A stretch of DNA of 64,000 nt. Source: Betaproteobacteria bacterium. Lineage in GTDB: Bacteria > Pseudomonadota > Gammaproteobacteria > Burkholderiales > SG8-39. The first letter of the stretch is position 1. Each line of letters begins with the position of its first letter. Made by a program: the position numbers and the translations under genes. A model generated the notes under the pieces. The model was not told the origin of the DNA, searched no databases, and was given only the letters and a program-made list of their open reading frames with translations. Where the stretch lies: NCBI GenBank assembly GCA_009693235.1, contig SHXR01000013.1:1-64000 (forward strand), written 5' to 3'. Below are positions 1 through 10,829 of this stretch, piece after piece.

Positions 1-1
1 C

Positions 2-66
2 AAGCAGTATTTGGAACACCACTTTGAACCGAAGCCGAATGACGATTTCAAGATGGAGCCCGACTA
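2..66 (+). CDS. C-terminal end of an unidentified protein cut by the window edge
   Basis: An open frame runs from the first bases to a TAA at 64-66 and encodes about 21 residues rich in His, Pro and Asp. The rest lies outside the window, so the family cannot be named. Three hairpins follow the stop directly, as at the right end of IS200/IS605-type elements. A transposase tail is therefore possible but not shown by the residues. Confidence 0.3.
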
Positions 67-68
67 AG

Positions 69-138
69 ACGCGTCGTTCAGCCGACGCGTATCCGGACTT
101 TCAGTCCGTAACCCAAACCCACCAGCTTTAGCTGGTGG
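69..138. repeat. three consecutive hairpins, possible right end of an IS200/IS605-type element
   Basis: Three perfect stems lie in 70 bases: acgcgtcg/cgacgcgt (69-76 with 83-90), cggact/agtccg (94-99 with 103-108) and ccaccagc/gctggtgg (119-126 with 131-138, loop ttta). The last one has the look of the subterminal hairpins of IS200/IS605 elements. Immediately to the right a phage tail gene on the other strand loses its 3' end, and its stop codon falls at the border. That suggests an insertion junction. Without the left end or a recognised transposase this stays inference; a plain terminator cluster is the alternative. Confidence 0.4.
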
Positions 139-142
139 TTGT

Positions 143-1382
143 TTAGTGATTGAACATGTACAACAGCCCTTGGTCGTTCTTCACCAGCAGGCCACGGCGG
201 CTGTTGGCGATGATGCATTGCTCGAACGTCAACGTATCGCAGTTGGTATCGGCTTGGACAACGCCACACTGCATGCACACGTCGGAATCCTCGAAACGCA
301 CACGATCAAAATAATAGGTACTAACACCAAGACGCGCGTGCATCTTGAAAAGGAACAATATGCCGGTGCGATTGGTGTCGGTAGAAAGCTTGCGCCCGGC
401 GAAACTCATATTCGAGAAACCCCATTCAGCCAAGCCGGTGGCTTCCACCATCGTCGAGCCAGCCGAGCCGCCCCAAAACAAGGTGGTCGATGGACCTTGG
501 CGTGTGCTGACCTGCGGGTTGCTATAGTTCATCCCGTCGCCGCGCCAGAAGCCAACGCTAGGCGCATTGACTGTTCGGAACAGCAATGACTTGCTGATCA
601 AATACTTCCCCGCAGGAAAGTGCAGGCTCTGCCTACTGTTGATGGCGGCTTGAATCGCCGCGTTCACATCCACCAATAGCGTGCCCGCCTGCACATCGGC
701 GATCTGCGCCGGGGTCATGAAATCGAATACGCTCACCACATCGGCGAGCTTCGAACGATGTGACCTTGCCGCCGATGATTCTCTGTGCAAATACCCAGGG
801 ATGCTTGAATCGAGCGAATTTAGGATGCCGTAGGAAAGACTGGACAACGGGTTCACCAATGCTTCGCCAAGATCCATTGTCAGCGTCACCGTCGTGAAGG
901 TGCTGAACACCGAGGTCACGATGATGCCGCACTTGGTTCCGCCAACATCCACGATCTTGACGCGCCGTTCGGGGTAAGCGTTTGCGTCTGATCACCGGGC
1001 ACGGTGAATGAAGTGCTTGACACGAACGTCGGCGTGAACGGGCCGGCCACCCATTCTTCGGACAGCGGAATGCTCGCCTCATTCATTCCCGAGATCATGT
1101 CCTCGGACCATAGTGGACTGGCCGGCGGATCGGTATCGTTGGCACGCGCCAGCACGAACTTGTACAGCAGTCCCTCGGTTAACCATATTGCCTCGGGGTG
1201 CGGCCCTCTTCATTCAGAATGATTGGATTCGTATTGACCACTAGCCCAGTGGAATCGGCGAACGTGTCCAGCTTGGTGCTGACGGCCCCTGCCATGTAGG
1301 CAAACAATTTTCCGCCTGCCAGAACATTGCCACGCATGTCGAAGAACTGTTGCCTTGCGTCGGGTGCTAGTTTGACGCCCAT
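143..1382 (-). pseudogene. phage tail-spike / tail-fibre protein, frameshifted and 3'-truncated
   Basis: Three frames join into one phage tail protein. The first part (1382 down to about 1195) has the tail-fibre head pattern: QFFD, then LAGGKLFAYMAG, then TGLVVNTNPIILNEEGR. The second (about 1190-955) continues with LTEGLLYKFVLA. The third (about 955-143) has FDFMTPAQIADVQAG and an FPAGKYLI stretch typical of pectate-lyase-fold tail spikes. Both joins are restored by one extra G at TCGGGG on the plus strand (1194-1198 and 969-974). The beta-helix domain stops early, next to the hairpin cluster at 69-138. This is a prophage remnant; the rest presumably lies left of the window. Confidence 0.75.
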
Positions 1383-1679
1383 AATAGTCTCGTCACTCTA
1401 CTGATGAGGGTCCTACAATCAAGCGCGCCAGCTTATCTCTCATGCATGGTGCTTGCGCTCTTTGTTCTTGTCTTCGTGCGTTGGCTCCTGGCTTGTGCGG
1501 CTATTGTTTGTGAGCGGCTGCCCGCAGGTTGCTTGAAGCGTACCCTGCTATGGTCCAGAAACGGGGGCGCGCCCGTTCGGTCACGACAACGATGCGCTCA
1601 CATGCCGTTCCGGAAGTTCGACCATGAGGAAGGAGGCGCCAGTGTCCCAAGCGTCGATGTTACCGTCGAGTACAGAATT

Positions 1680-1886
1680 TTCGCTACAGCGTGGATGTCG
1701 CCCGGGTTCGTCAAACGCCTCAACGCGAAAATGATCAACGCGATAGATGTCCCCAAGGCGAAGGCGCGCAGCGAAGCCGCCGACTACACCGTTGTCGGTT
1801 CGGCGCCAGAAGAGCTCGACCGACATGTCAAAGTCAAGATCGGCCGTTGGGGGAAAGTGATTCGGGAGGCGGGCATCTCCACGAAT
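1680..1886 (+). pseudogene. remnant of a Bug/TctC receptor (C-terminal part only)
   Basis: A stretch of about 65 residues matches the C-terminal lobe of tripartite tricarboxylate receptors: FVKRLNAKMINAI, then KARSEAADYTVVGSAPEEL, then KIGRWGKVIREAGI. This is the family pattern of a helix, a VVG-TPEE turn and a final WGKV-AGI helix. No signal peptide or ligand-binding N-terminal part precedes it. The upstream 1387-1680 shows no recognisable gene. It overlaps the 3' end of the small exported protein on the other strand and appears to be a decayed gene end. Confidence 0.55.
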
Positions 1887-1900
1887 AAGCTCCAATCACG

Positions 1901-2120
1901 TTACTTGCTGGCGGTGGGCCATGGGTTGAATGCACTGCCGGCATACCCAGGGATGCGTGCCGGCAGTTGATCAAAGCAGGCGAGTCGCCGGTTGATGGTG
2001 ATCGCGTCGCAACTGGCGATGTACCAGTCCGCGTGCGCTGCGGGGGGACGCCTGCGTTTGCGCGCACCCGGTCGCTGCAATCAGCGTAACTGCCGCACAT
2101 GCAAAGCTGAAAATTCTCAT
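1901..2120 (-). pseudogene. small exported (lipo)protein with one frameshift
   Basis: An ATG at 2120 has a GGGAG ribosome site and opens a signal peptide, MRIFSFACAAVTLIAATGCA, with a Cys that could be a lipobox. After a run of six C the frame is lost. Removing one C lets it continue as DWYIASCDAITINRRLACFD and on to a TAA at 1901-1903, about 72 residues in all. The mature part has two Cys flanking an N-R-R-L segment. I do not recognise the family; the RRLACFD segment resembles small exported proteins with a D-A-x-x-R-L-x-C-Y/F-D motif. This reading depends on the single-base correction. Confidence 0.5.
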
Positions 2121-2301
2121 CGATCTGCTCCCGTTCGTCGGTCATTGAGGGCGTTGTCGTGCTGCATGCCAATAGTAACCCTGGTGATCCTGACCGCGAA
2201 AATTGGGCTTCTGCAAAGCTGCGCCATAATGGGCCATGGCGCGCCGCGTGGTCATATGTTCGGCACATCGATCCGGTTCTAGGACCCAACAACTGCGAAG
2301 C

Positions 2302-3708
2302 ATGAAAGACCAATCCTTCCGCACGCTGCTCCGCGCCCTTGAAGCGCAGGGCGAGCTGATCCGCTTCACCAAGCCCGTTCATCCCGAGCGCAACATGTCG
2401 GCGGTGGAATGGAAAACGTATAACGAGCTTGGCAAATCGAGTCTCTTCACGAACATCGAAGGGCATCCGGGCTGGACGGCGTGCAGCCAGATCATCGCCG
2501 ATCGGCGCAAATGGTCGATTGGGCTCGACATTCCAGAAGACCGTTTGCTGCCCGAGATTCTGCGCCGTGTGCGACAACCGATCGCTCCAGTGCGCGTGGC
2601 CGCTGCTGAGGCGCCGGTGAAGCAAGTAAAACTGTTCGGTAACGAAGCGAATCTGCTCGATCTGCCGACGATGAAAGTGTCGGAGCGGGATGCGGGCCGC
2701 TTCATTGCTTCCGGGATTTCGTTCGTGCGCGATCCGGAAACCGGCATCGGCAACATCTCGTATCACCGCCAGCAGATCAATGGCCGCGATACCACCGGGT
2801 TTGTCATGGTGCCCCGCCATGCAAGGCGCATCTACGACAAGTACTCGACGCAGGGCAAAGGCATGCCGGTGGCGATCGTAATAGGTGTGCATCCCGCGAT
2901 CTTCTTCGCCTCCGGTTTCAGCACGAGCATGGGATTGGATGAACTCACTTTCGCCGGCGCCTTGCTCGGTGAAGGTGTTCGCACGGTGAAATGCGAAACG
3001 ATGGATCTCGATGTGCCGGCCGATGCGGAGATCGTGCTGGAAGGCGAAATCATGCCAGGCGATCACCAGGAACCCGAAGGCCCATTTGGTGAAGTGACGG
3101 GGAGCTATCCGCAGCCAAGCACCGCGCACGTCTTCAAACTGAAAGCGATCACTCGCAGGCGAGACGCCATCTTCTACGCCCTGCACTGCGGGTTTCCATC
3201 GACCGATACGCAATCGATCACCGGGCTTGGCATCGAGGTGGCTACGTTTGAACATTTGCAAAAAGTTGATGGCGGTCTTGATCTTCTTGATCTGCGTTGC
3301 CTCACTATTTCCGGAATGATGATGCTGGTGCTGAAGATTCGGCCCCGCACGGCCGGCCAAGCGAAGGTGGCCTTGATGGCCGCGCTCACCGGGCCCTATC
3401 AACAACCGAAGATCGCGATCGCTGTTGACGATGACATCGACACGGCTGACCTCCGCCAAATCATGTGGTCGATCGCCACACGTGTGCACGCCGGCGAAGA
3501 CGTGATTCTGATTCCGAATGTAAAAGTCTGGGCGCTCGATAATGCCTCGCCGGTGGTTGAAGGCGTCGAGACCTATCAGCGTGTCGGCACGCGATGGATG
3601 ATCGATGCCACCAAGCCGCCCGTCACGATGCCCAAAGAACGAGCACGCTTCGACAAAGCAATGCCGCCCAATTACGACACCGTAAACCTCAAGGATTTTC
3701 TGCCCTAA
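2302..3708 (+). CDS. UbiD-family decarboxylase
   Basis: This 468-residue protein is a full-length member of the UbiD family, prenylated-FMN-dependent (de)carboxylases of aromatic and alpha,beta-unsaturated acids. Visible marks are the cofactor-site region GNISYHRQQI (about residues 150-159) and the acid motif EPEGPFGEVTGSY (about 257-269), with the conserved Glu and the GPFGE loop. The start at 2302 (MKDQSF) begins where the family homology begins; an ATG at 2236 would add an unrelated tail. A TctC receptor follows after 77 bases. Since no ubiquinone genes are nearby, a catabolic role on an aromatic acid is more likely than UbiD proper. No UbiX is seen in the window. Confidence 0.88.
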   Translation: MKDQSFRTLLRALEAQGELIRFTKPVHPERNMSAVEWKTYNELGKSSLFTNIEGHPGWTACSQIIADRRKWSIGLDIPEDRLLPEILRRVRQPIAPVRVAAAEAPVKQVKLFGNEANLLDLPTMKVSERDAGRFIASGISFVRDPETGIGNISYHRQQINGRDTTGFVMVPRHARRIYDKYSTQGKGMPVAIVIGVHPAIFFASGFSTSMGLDELTFAGALLGEGVRTVKCETMDLDVPADAEIVLEGEIMPGDHQEPEGPFGEVTGSYPQPSTAHVFKLKAITRRRDAIFYALHCGFPSTDTQSITGLGIEVATFEHLQKVDGGLDLLDLRCLTISGMMMLVLKIRPRTAGQAKVALMAALTGPYQQPKIAIAVDDDIDTADLRQIMWSIATRVHAGEDVILIPNVKVWALDNASPVVEGVETYQRVGTRWMIDATKPPVTMPKERARFDKAMPPNYDTVNLKDFLP

Positions 3709-3732
3709 GAATCGACACAGCAGAACACGTAG

Positions 3733-3758
3733 GGCGGAATAGCGAAGCGCATTCCGCC
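3733..3758. repeat. REP-like palindrome after the UbiD gene
   Basis: The arms ggcggaat (3733-3740) and attccgcc (3751-3758) form a hairpin around agcgaagcgc. This palindrome type is found between genes in many proteobacteria. It may act as transcript end or 3' stabiliser for the UbiD gene. Confidence 0.6.
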
Positions 3759-3785
3759 GGGTCGACGATCTCAGAAGGAGACAGC

Positions 3786-4757
3786 ATGATGAGAATAGGG
3801 AAACTGGTGCTTGCCATTGCAACGATGGCTATCGCAAGCGCCGTCCAGGCGCAAGCGGGCGACTATCCGAACAAAGCGGTGCGTTTTGTCATTCCGTTTC
3901 CGCCGGGCGGTCCGGCCGATGTGATTGGCCGCATGATCGGCGAGAAGCTCAGTCGTGCCTGGAGGCAACCCGTGCTGGTCGAGAACCGCCCGGGCGCGGG
4001 CGGCAATGTCGCATCGGAGTTCACGGCGCGGGCGGCACCGGATGGCTACACGCTGGCCCTTGTCGCCAACAGCCACGTCACGAATGGCGCGCTCTACAGC
4101 GGCCTCAAATACGATGTGATCAAGGATTTCACGCCGATCAGCCAGGTCGCTTATTACTCGCTGGTGTTGGTTGCCCATCCATCGGTCGCGGCGCGCACCT
4201 TGAAGGATGTCGTTGCATTCGCCAAGCAGAACCCGGGAAAGCTCACGTTCAGTTCAGCCGGGAGTGGTACGCCAACGCATCTGGCAAGCGAATTGTTCCG
4301 GCGCGCCGCGGGCATTGACATCATCCACGTCCCGTACAAGGGGGCAGCGCCCGCGACCACCGATTTGCTGGGGGGGCAGGTCCAATTCATGTTCAACAAT
4401 CCACTCTCAGCACTGCCGCATGTGAAGACGGGCAAATTGCATGCGATCGCCACCACCGGATTGGATCGCTCGCCCACGACCCCAGATGTGCCGACGGTTG
4501 CAGAGCTTGGATTTCCGCAGTTCGAAGTCGGCACATGGTTTGCCTTCCTCGGACCGGGGGGTATCCCGAAGGAAATCGTCGCGAAAGTCGCCGCCGATAT
4601 TGCCGCGACCGCGACCGCGCCCGATATTCGCGAACGCCTGCTCGGTCAAGGAATCGAAGCGCGCGGCACGACTCCCGACCAATTGAGCGCCATCATGCAA
4701 TCCGACTACGCGAAATGGTCGAAGGTGATTCGGGAAGCAAACATCAAGCCGGATTGA
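3786..4757 (+). CDS. Bug/TctC-type periplasmic receptor
   Basis: A 323-residue tripartite tricarboxylate receptor, an extracytoplasmic solute-binding protein for carboxylated compounds. It has a Sec signal peptide ending near AVQAQA, then the family blocks YPNKAVRFVIPFPPGGPADV, VENRPGAGGN, APDGYTL, KDFTPI, HVPYKG and DVPTVAELG. A strong GAAGGAG site precedes the ATG at 3786. It follows the UbiD-family gene in the same direction, so it may bind a substrate for that pathway. No TctA/TctB membrane genes are nearby; such orphan receptors are typical of this lineage. Confidence 0.9.
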   Translation: MMRIGKLVLAIATMAIASAVQAQAGDYPNKAVRFVIPFPPGGPADVIGRMIGEKLSRAWRQPVLVENRPGAGGNVASEFTARAAPDGYTLALVANSHVTNGALYSGLKYDVIKDFTPISQVAYYSLVLVAHPSVAARTLKDVVAFAKQNPGKLTFSSAGSGTPTHLASELFRRAAGIDIIHVPYKGAAPATTDLLGGQVQFMFNNPLSALPHVKTGKLHAIATTGLDRSPTTPDVPTVAELGFPQFEVGTWFAFLGPGGIPKEIVAKVAADIAATATAPDIRERLLGQGIEARGTTPDQLSAIMQSDYAKWSKVIREANIKPD

Positions 4758-4765
4758 TGCGGGGA

Positions 4766-6055
<1,290 letters not shown>

Positions 6056-6160
6056 GTCGCCTTGTGCCGTAAAGCGGGGGGATTGTCAAGAACGGCGTTG
6101 AATTCGCCGGCGACGAGAATCGCATATATTGATCGTGACTTCATCCAGCGAACCTCGATC

Positions 6161-7132
6161 ATGCAAGCCACATTCCTGCTGTTGGCGGCCGCTGCAATCT
6201 TGAGCCTTGCGCAGGGAGTGGTGGCGCAGACTTTTCCGACCAAACCGATCCGGATGATCGTGCCGTTTCCGGCGGGCAGCGCTTCCGATTCCCTGACGCG
6301 AGCGATCAGCCAGGAACTCGTGAAAACCTGGGACCACGGCTTTGTCGTAGAAAATCGTCCGGGCGCATCGACCATCATTGGCGCTGAGGCCTGTGCTCGC
6401 GCGACGCCTGATGGCTACACGCTTTGCATGGTGTCGATCGATAGCATGTCGATCATGCCGGTCCTGCACAAGAAACTCCCCTACGACCCGGTCAAGGACT
6501 TCGAGCCGATCATGCGCTGGGTTACGTTCGTGCAGGGCCTGGCGGTCGCTACATCGCTGCCGGTGAATTCCCTCGCGGAGTTGATCGCGCTGGCCAAAGA
6601 AAAGCCTGACGTCCTCAACTACGGTTCGCTCGGGCAAGGCAGCAACTCGCATTTATTTTTCGAGTGGTTCGCCCGTGCACGCGGTGTGAACCTCACCCAT
6701 GTTCCCTACAAAGGCGTGCCGCCGGTGATTCAGGCCGTCACCGTGAATGAAGTGCAGATGGTCAATCTCGCGGTGGCCAATCTGATTCCGCATCACCGCG
6801 CGGGCAAGCTCAAAATTCTCGCGGTCGACGGTACGCGGCGCTCGGCGCAACTGCCGGAGATTCCGACCTTCCCGGAGGCTGGTATTCCGCCGACCGGATT
6901 TGTCGGCTGGCTCGGTTTCGCTGCGCCCGCAGGAATCCCGAAAGATGTCGTGACGCGCGCGCACTTGGCGATCGCGAAGATCTTTGCGAGTGAAGCCTTC
7001 CGCGAGAAATTCATCATCAACCTTGGTATGACACCAACGGAAAATACTCCCGAGGAGTTCGCGCGCTTTCTCAAACAGGACCGCGAACAGGCGGTTGAAC
7101 TGGTGCGGCAGTCCGGGGTGCGGTTGGATTGA
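6161..7132 (+). CDS. Bug/TctC-type periplasmic receptor
   Basis: A 323-residue receptor of the TctC family with a signal peptide (cleavage near GVVAQ) and the blocks FPTKPIRMIVPFPAGSASD, VENRPGAS, TPDGYTL, VKDFEPI and HVPYKG. Compared with its paralogues, the GAGG-type loop is replaced by GASTIIG, so ligand choice may differ. It starts 105 bases from the divergent DUF3500 gene and lies about 100 bases upstream of the flavin oxidoreductase gene, in the same direction. Confidence 0.88.
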   Translation: MQATFLLLAAAAILSLAQGVVAQTFPTKPIRMIVPFPAGSASDSLTRAISQELVKTWDHGFVVENRPGASTIIGAEACARATPDGYTLCMVSIDSMSIMPVLHKKLPYDPVKDFEPIMRWVTFVQGLAVATSLPVNSLAELIALAKEKPDVLNYGSLGQGSNSHLFFEWFARARGVNLTHVPYKGVPPVIQAVTVNEVQMVNLAVANLIPHHRAGKLKILAVDGTRRSAQLPEIPTFPEAGIPPTGFVGWLGFAAPAGIPKDVVTRAHLAIAKIFASEAFREKFIINLGMTPTENTPEEFARFLKQDREQAVELVRQSGVRLD

Positions 7133-7233
7133 AGCGCTAGCGGCGCGGTCGGTCTAGAATCGGCATCAATAGTCCCTGGGCGCCGTGCAGCGGCGATCGA
7201 GGGATACCGAGACAAGCATCCCAAGGAGGAAGC

Positions 7234-8381
7234 ATGGCCACGGACGATCCGCGCGCGGCGACCAATCCGCTTTTCAATGACAACAAGTTCAAGTTGGGTA
7301 CGTTTGCGATCAATGTGTCGAACGGTGCGGCGATCACGACGGTGGACGGCGTGTTTGAGACGACCTGGCCCAACGTGATCAAGCTCGCGAAAATCGCTGA
7401 TGAAGCGGGCATCGAAGCGATCGTTCCGGTGGCACGCTGGCGTGGATTTGGCGGCGAGACGAACTTCAACGGCACGTGCTTTGAAACCTACACATGGGCT
7501 GCGGGTCTTGGGTCGGTGGCCAAGAACGCCGCCATCTTCGCGATTTCGCATGTGCCGGCGGTCCATCCGATTCTCGCCGCCAAGCAGGCCACGACGATTG
7601 ATCACATCACGGGCGGTCGCTTCGCGCTCAACATCGTCTGTGGTTGGTTTCAGCCGGAGATGGAGATGTTCGGCCGCCCGATCATGGAGCATGAGAAGCG
7701 CTACGAATATGCGACCGAATGGCTCAACATCGCCTAGCGGCTGTGGGCCGATGAAAAAGAGTGGGACTTCGAGGGCGAATTTTTCAAAGTGAATCGCGGC
7801 TTTCATATGTCAAAGCCGATTCAACGCCCGGCGCCGGTCCTGATGAATGCCGGGGTTTGCCCGCCGGCAAGCATTACGCGGCCAAGCACTGCGATATCGC
7901 CTTCATTCTGATTACCAGCCACGACGACGAAACCACCCGGCGTGAAATTGCGGCGTATCGGGATATCGCGCGCAACGAATACCAGCGGAACATCCAGGTG
8001 TGGACCAACTCCTATTGCTGCATTGGCGATACGGAAAAGGAAGCGCGCGACTTCGTCGACTATTACGTCTACAAGAAAGGCGATTGGGCGGCCGTCAATA
8101 ACATCGCCAAGGGCATCGGTGTGTAGACTGAGATGATGCCGAAGGAAGCGGTCGAGGCGTTCAATTATCACTTCATCGCGGGCTGGGGCGGGTATCCGCT
8201 GGTGGGTACCGCCGACCAGATTGCCGACAAGCTGGCGAATCTTTCCCGCCTCGGGCTGGACGGCACGCTCCTCAATTTTGCGCGCCACGAAGAACAGCTC
8301 ACCCGGTTCACGAAGGAAGTGATTCCGCGCCTGGAGGCAAAGGGATTACGCAAGCCGTTCAAAGCGCGGCCTGTTGCGTAG
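7234..8381 (+). pseudogene. LLM-class flavin-dependent monooxygenase (RutA/SsuD-like), broken
   Basis: The reading matches bacterial luciferase-like monooxygenases: KFKLGTFAINVSNGAAIT at the start, ARWRGFGGETNFNGT, ITGGRFALNIVCGWFQPEME in the core, and WDFEGEFFKVN later. The RWRGFGG-NFNGT segment resembles pyrimidine monooxygenase RutA and dimethyl-sulfone-type enzymes. AAGGAGG precedes the ATG. Three lesions break it: TAG at 7735-7737 (after WLNIA, before RLWADE), a frameshift at the GGGG run 7852-7855, and TAG at 8124-8126. Corrected length would be about 380 residues, normal for the family. It heads the decayed liv cluster, so it may have oxidised the compound imported by that system. Confidence 0.8.
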
Positions 8382-8416
8382 CAAAACCTATTCATCGATT
8401 CACTATGGAGACGTTC

Positions 8417-9597
8417 ATGCGGCCACTCAAGCATCTGATGGCGGGCTTCGCAGCCGCCGCGACCCTTATCGCATTCCCGGCAGTCGCCCAACCGAAACCG
8501 CCGATCAAAGTCGGCGCCATTCTTCCAATGACCGGACCGCTCGGTGCCGCCGGGCTCATGTTCGGACCGGCATCGACATCGCGGTGGATTCAATCAACGC
8601 ACAAGGTGGCGTGAATGGCAGTCGCATCGAGCTGGTGGTCGAAGATGACAAGTTCACGCCGCAGGAATCCGTTCTGATGTTTCGCAAACACGCCGGTCAA
8701 GGCGTGGTCGTGGTGCTGGGGCCTATATCGTCGAGTTCATGGGAGAACGTGTCGCCGCTCGCGCCGCGCATATCACTGCCGGTGATCAGCTTCACCTTCA
8801 CGTTCAAGGAAGGCGTGCCGAACGGCGAGTGGGCGATGGGAGTTTCGCCCGATGAGCGCACCATGTTGCCGGAGGCGTTCGACGAATTCGTGAAGCTCCA
8901 TCCGAATGTCAAGAAGGTCGTCATCGCCGCAGACATCAAACAAGCCTCCGGTGCGGCAGCGATTCCGATCTTTCAGGCGGCCGCGAAAAAACACGGCGTG
9001 CAAGTCCTCGATGTCATCGAGTTTGAAACCGCCACGACCGACTTTGCACCAATCATCACGCGCGCCAAGAGTAAGACTCCCGATGCCATTCTATCGGCGG
9101 GTGTACCGCCATCGGTGATCGCCATGACTCGCGAATTGGGTAGCCAGAAGGTGGATGTGCCGCTGTTCAATAATGGCATGATCTGGCCGGGCGCGTTCCC
9201 GCAGGCAGCGGGGCCGGGGTTTGAAAAGATCTACACGGTGGTATTTTCGACCAACGAGAAGCTCCAAAAAACCCGCGGCATGACGCGTACACCGCGGCGT
9301 TTCAAGCCAAGCTGAAAGACAACCCGATGATGCGCCAACCCGGGTAACTCGGTCATGGGTCATGAAGCGATGTTGATGCTGGCCGACATTCTGAAGAAAA
9401 AAGGCGTCGATGGTTCGATGAGCGCCGAGAAAGCGCGCCTCGCCGTCAAGGCGGGCATGGCGGAAACCAAAGAAGCGCAAGGCGTCTTCAACGTCAAATT
9501 CAACAACGAACGTAATGGCTACGTCCGGGCGCATCTCATGAAAGTAGACGTGCCGGCGAAGCAATTTGTCTACGCACTGTCTGAGAATCAGCGCTAG
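8417..9597 (+). pseudogene. Liv-type ABC substrate-binding protein, frameshifted
   Basis: A signal peptide (MRPLKHLMAGFAAAATL, cleavage near AVAQ) is followed by IKVGAILPMTGPLGAAG, the family start of branched-chain-type binding proteins. GGAG six bases upstream supports the ATG at 8417 over the one at 8405. The frame is lost three times: near 8563 (the text resumes at RTGIDIAVDSINAQGGVNG), at a run of six A (9266-9271), and at GGG 9342-9344, which creates a TAA. With corrections, about 393 residues end in VDVPAKQFVYALSENQR. The protein would deliver its ligand to the adjacent LivHM/GF transporter. Confidence 0.8.
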
Positions 9598-9618
9598 ACG
9601 TTCTTTGACGCGAGCCTT

Positions 9619-9641
9619 TACCGGCGGTGAGTCCGCCGGTA
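9619..9641. promoter_or_regulatory. perfect hairpin between livJ-like and livH-like genes
   Basis: Arms taccggcgg (9619-9627) and ccgccggta (9633-9641) form a 9-bp stem with a 5-base loop, 13 bases before the permease ATG. There is no T tract, so it is more likely an mRNA stabiliser or processing site that separates the highly expressed binding protein from the permease. Confidence 0.55.
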
Positions 9642-9654
9642 TGGTTCATCGCCC

Positions 9655-10829
9655 ATGTTTGTCGATCAGCTCATCAACGGCCTTGTCTCAGGCGGCCTAT
9701 ACGCCCTGATCGAGATTGGCTATACGCTGGTGTTCGGCGTGCTCGAAAAACTGAATTTCGCGGATGGCGAGATCTTCATGTTTGGCGGCTACGCTGACGT
9801 CATCGCGCTGTCCTTGGGCGGCGATCTCACCGCGGCCGTGCTGCTCACGATCGCCGTATCCACGTTGCTTGCGCTAGTCGTCGAATTCGTAAGCTTTCGC
9901 AAGTTTCGTTCCGCTGATGCGCAGATTACCGCTGCGCTGAGTTCGCTGTTGGTCGGGCTCATCCTCATCGAACTCACCCACAATATTTTCTCCAGCGAAC
10001 CGCGCAGTCTTGGGTTGCCCCAGGAGGTGTATTCGGCTGGGGTGAACATCTTGGGCGTGCAGATCGCGTGGATCAAGCTTGTCATCCTTGGCGCGGCGCT
10101 GGTGCTGATGGTCGGGCTGTCGTTTGTTCTCGAGCGCACGCGCCTTGGACGCAATATTCGCGCGGTCTCTGATTCGCCTGAGTCAGCGGCCCTGTCTGGC
10201 ATCAACGTGCAGCGTGTGACGCAGCAGGTCTTCGTCATTGCATCCATCCTTGCCGGCATCGGTGGGCTGCTCGTCGCATGCAAATCGGGCGTTGCGGTAG
10301 CGGAAGTGGGGCTCACATTCGGACTCAAAGCGCTGGCTGTCATGGCGATCGGTGGCATGGGTGATCTGCGCGGTGCGGTGGTGGCCTAGCGCTATGGATT
10401 GTGTCGCGATCGCCCTTGCAACGGGTGCTCGATGCGGTGCGTGAAGACGAAGACGTTGCCGGCGCGCTTGGAATCAACGTCGTGTATGTGCGTGTGATGG
10501 CGTTCGCGATCGGCGCAGCGCTTGCAGGCATCGGTGGGGCGCTCTATGGGCACTACATGCTCTTCATCGCTCCAGATCATTTCGGCATTCTGATTTCGAT
10601 CACGGTCGTTCTCTACCTGATCCTGGGCGGTGTGAACAATATGTGGGGGCCGGCGCTTGACGCGGCAGTGATGACGCTACTGCCAGAAGTGGTCCGCTCG
10701 ATTGCCGATTGGCGCACGGCGGTGTTCAGTCTCGCGATTATCTTGTTGTTGCTGGTACGGCCAGAGGGGCCGCTGGCCTTTCGAACGCGGTCTGCCCGCG
10801 CGTTGCCGTCGCCGCGGAAACAACAATGA
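9655..10829 (+). pseudogene. fused remnant of livH-like and livM-like permease genes
   Basis: From 9655 a LivH-type permease runs normally through LEKLNFADGEIFMFGGY and ends at the conserved MAIGGMGDLRGAVVA, where TAG occurs (10387-10389). One frame over, the text goes straight into the C-terminal part of a LivM-type permease: WIVSRSPLQRVLDAVREDED, GALGINVVYVRVMAFAIGAA and GGVNNMWGP, to a TGA at 10827-10829. Missing are roughly the last 40 residues of LivH and the first 170-180 of LivM. This looks like an internal deletion of about 0.6-0.7 kb with an out-of-frame join. The product cannot make a working permease pair. Confidence 0.75.

Noticed and set aside
1387-1680. Start of the 188-residue frame at 1404 as a membrane protein
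   Set aside because: Its hydrophobic start has no family pattern or ribosome site; only its C-terminal part matches a TctC remnant.
3733-3758. Novel palindrome after the UbiD gene
   Set aside because: Hairpins of the ggcggaat-agcgaagcgc-attccgcc type are widespread between proteobacterial genes, so not counted as new.
1834-3822. Long 662-residue frame on the minus strand opposite the UbiD gene
   Set aside because: It is the antisense shadow of the UbiD-family gene: Arg/His-rich text without domain pattern, while the plus strand gives a full family match.
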